Assembly: GCA_946480685.1 (NCBI GenBank) | Contig: CAMLLI010000286.1 | Coordinates: 1 to 6,239 of the forward strand | DNA from: an uncultured Flammeovirgaceae bacterium | GTDB taxonomy: Bacteria; Bacteroidota; Bacteroidia; Cytophagales; Cyclobacteriaceae | Reading direction: 5' to 3' | Length of the DNA stretch: 6,239 bases | In this document: positions 5,604-6,239 of the stretch, one piece after another | How positions within the stretch are numbered: position 1 is the first letter of the stretch | Layout of the letters: each line of letters begins with the position of its first letter | Program-made: the position numbers and the translations under genes | Notes under the pieces: generated by a model | Databases searched by the model: none | Told to the model about the DNA's origin: nothing | The model's input: only the letters and a program-made list of their open reading frames with translations

Positions 5604-6239
5604 TTAAATAGCCTTGGCTCTTTTAGATAGAAATAGGATGAATGCGACAGCCAGTACACTCCACAATACGAGCGCCATTATCGAACCGACCTGATGACGT
5701 AACGCTTCTCGTATACCCGAATGGTGGGGCTTAAAGTCAGGAAGATCTTTCCAGTGTTCACGACTGATGGTATAGGGCTTATCATCAGTGCCCAATTTCC
5801 TGTTGCTTATAAATTTCATCTGCAACTCATTCATCGCCTGTGCTAACTCATACCGATAACGCTCCGCCTCCTGCTGAAATGTAACGTACGACTCGAAATC
5901 CGTTCCCGATAAAGCCATGGATATATTCCGGACAGCCGCGCAGGGATTTATCCACGCAGTAAGTTCATTGAAGCGATTCTGCTTCTTATAGGTATACATG
6001 AGATCACTTAAGTGGCGCCTGTATATTTCTGCACTGATCCGTTCGCCTTCGCGCATCACAAAGCCACTATAGTTAAAAGGTAATTGCTCAACCGAATCGA
6101 CTTTATATACCTGTAGTAGCGAGTCGCGCAATGCTTTATAGTGACGATCATCCGGATTGTGACTATCGCCTTCTTTTAAAACATCCAGTTCGACTGCTGT
6201 ATCAAATTCTATTTTTGAAGGTGATGGGTAAAAGTAACT
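5604..6239 (-). CDS. ABC-2 type transporter permease, DUF3526 family (first of pair, 5' truncated by window)
   Basis: The frame is open to the window edge: the 36 codons before the first possible internal start (a TTG at 6131) contain no stop and read as a soluble segment beginning SYFYPSPSKIEF. So 211 C-terminal residues are visible and the true start lies outside. Most of this is an extracytoplasmic domain. It includes NPCAAVRNISMALSGTDFE (residues 98-116 of the fragment) and YTISREHWKDLPDF (155-168), segments characteristic of DUF3526 permeases. A final membrane helix (about 184-204) ends in the basic tail SKRAKAI. It is a paralogue of the downstream permease and is separated from it by 2 bases; the N-terminal helices and the ATPase gene are expected beyond 6239. 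Confidence 0.82.
   Translation of the reverse strand, partial: SYFYPSPSKIEFDTAVELDVLKEGDSHNPDDRHYKALRDSLLQVYKVDSVEQLPFNYSGFVMREGERISAEIYRRHLSDLMYTYKKQNRFNELTAWINPCAAVRNISMALSGTDFESYVTFQQEAERYRYELAQAMNELQMKFISNRKLGTDDKPYTISREHWKDLPDFKPHHSGIREALRHQVGSIMALVLWSVLAVAFILFLSKRAKAI

Overview
The window looks like a chromosomal segment from a member of the Bacteroidota, probably a Chitinophagales or Cytophagales relative. The evidence is moderate GC content, the absence of clear Shine-Dalgarno sequences, exact TAnnTTTG-type -7 promoter elements, and gene families typical of that phylum (DUF3526 ABC-2 permeases, the cupin-AraC regulator type, a CPYC flavoprotein). It is densely packed: apart from one HxlR-type regulator, all genes run on the minus strand, and no gap exceeds about 140 bases.

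Left end (1-552): the first 15 codons of a minus-strand gene read as a flavodoxin-fold NAD(P)H:quinone oxidoreductase (MKTLIIVIHPDLKNS). A 63-base gap separates it from a divergently transcribed HxlR-family regulator. This is the usual layout of a redox or electrophile-sensing repressor with its target.

Middle left (599-3212, minus strand): a Bcr/CflA-type MFS drug exporter has its own promoter. Upstream of it lies a two-gene operon encoding a 76-residue, two-helix membrane protein and, after a 2-base gap, a thioredoxin-reductase-like FAD protein. The flavoprotein carries a CPYC redox pair and a textbook twin-arginine (SRRDFMK) N terminus.

Middle right (3213-4166): an AraC-family regulator sits directly upstream of that operon. 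The gap between them holds the most informative non-coding signal in the window. This is a 16-base direct repeat with 21-base periodicity, ending 24 bases upstream of an exact TACTTTTG -7 element, and a perfect 7-7-7 inverted repeat follows just downstream. The geometry closely resembles the araI1/araI2 arrangement of AraC activators, so the regulator probably switches on the membrane protein and flavoprotein operon.

Right end (4255-6239): two tandem ABC-2/DUF3526 permease subunits, 2 bases apart. The upstream one runs off the window, and its ATPase partner is presumably outside.

Read together, the left two thirds look like a thiol/quinone redox and drug-stress region: a sensor with a quinone reductase, an exporter, and an AraC-controlled exported disulfide flavoprotein. 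The functional link between these units is inference. No RNA genes, CRISPR arrays, insertion sequences or prophage parts were seen.
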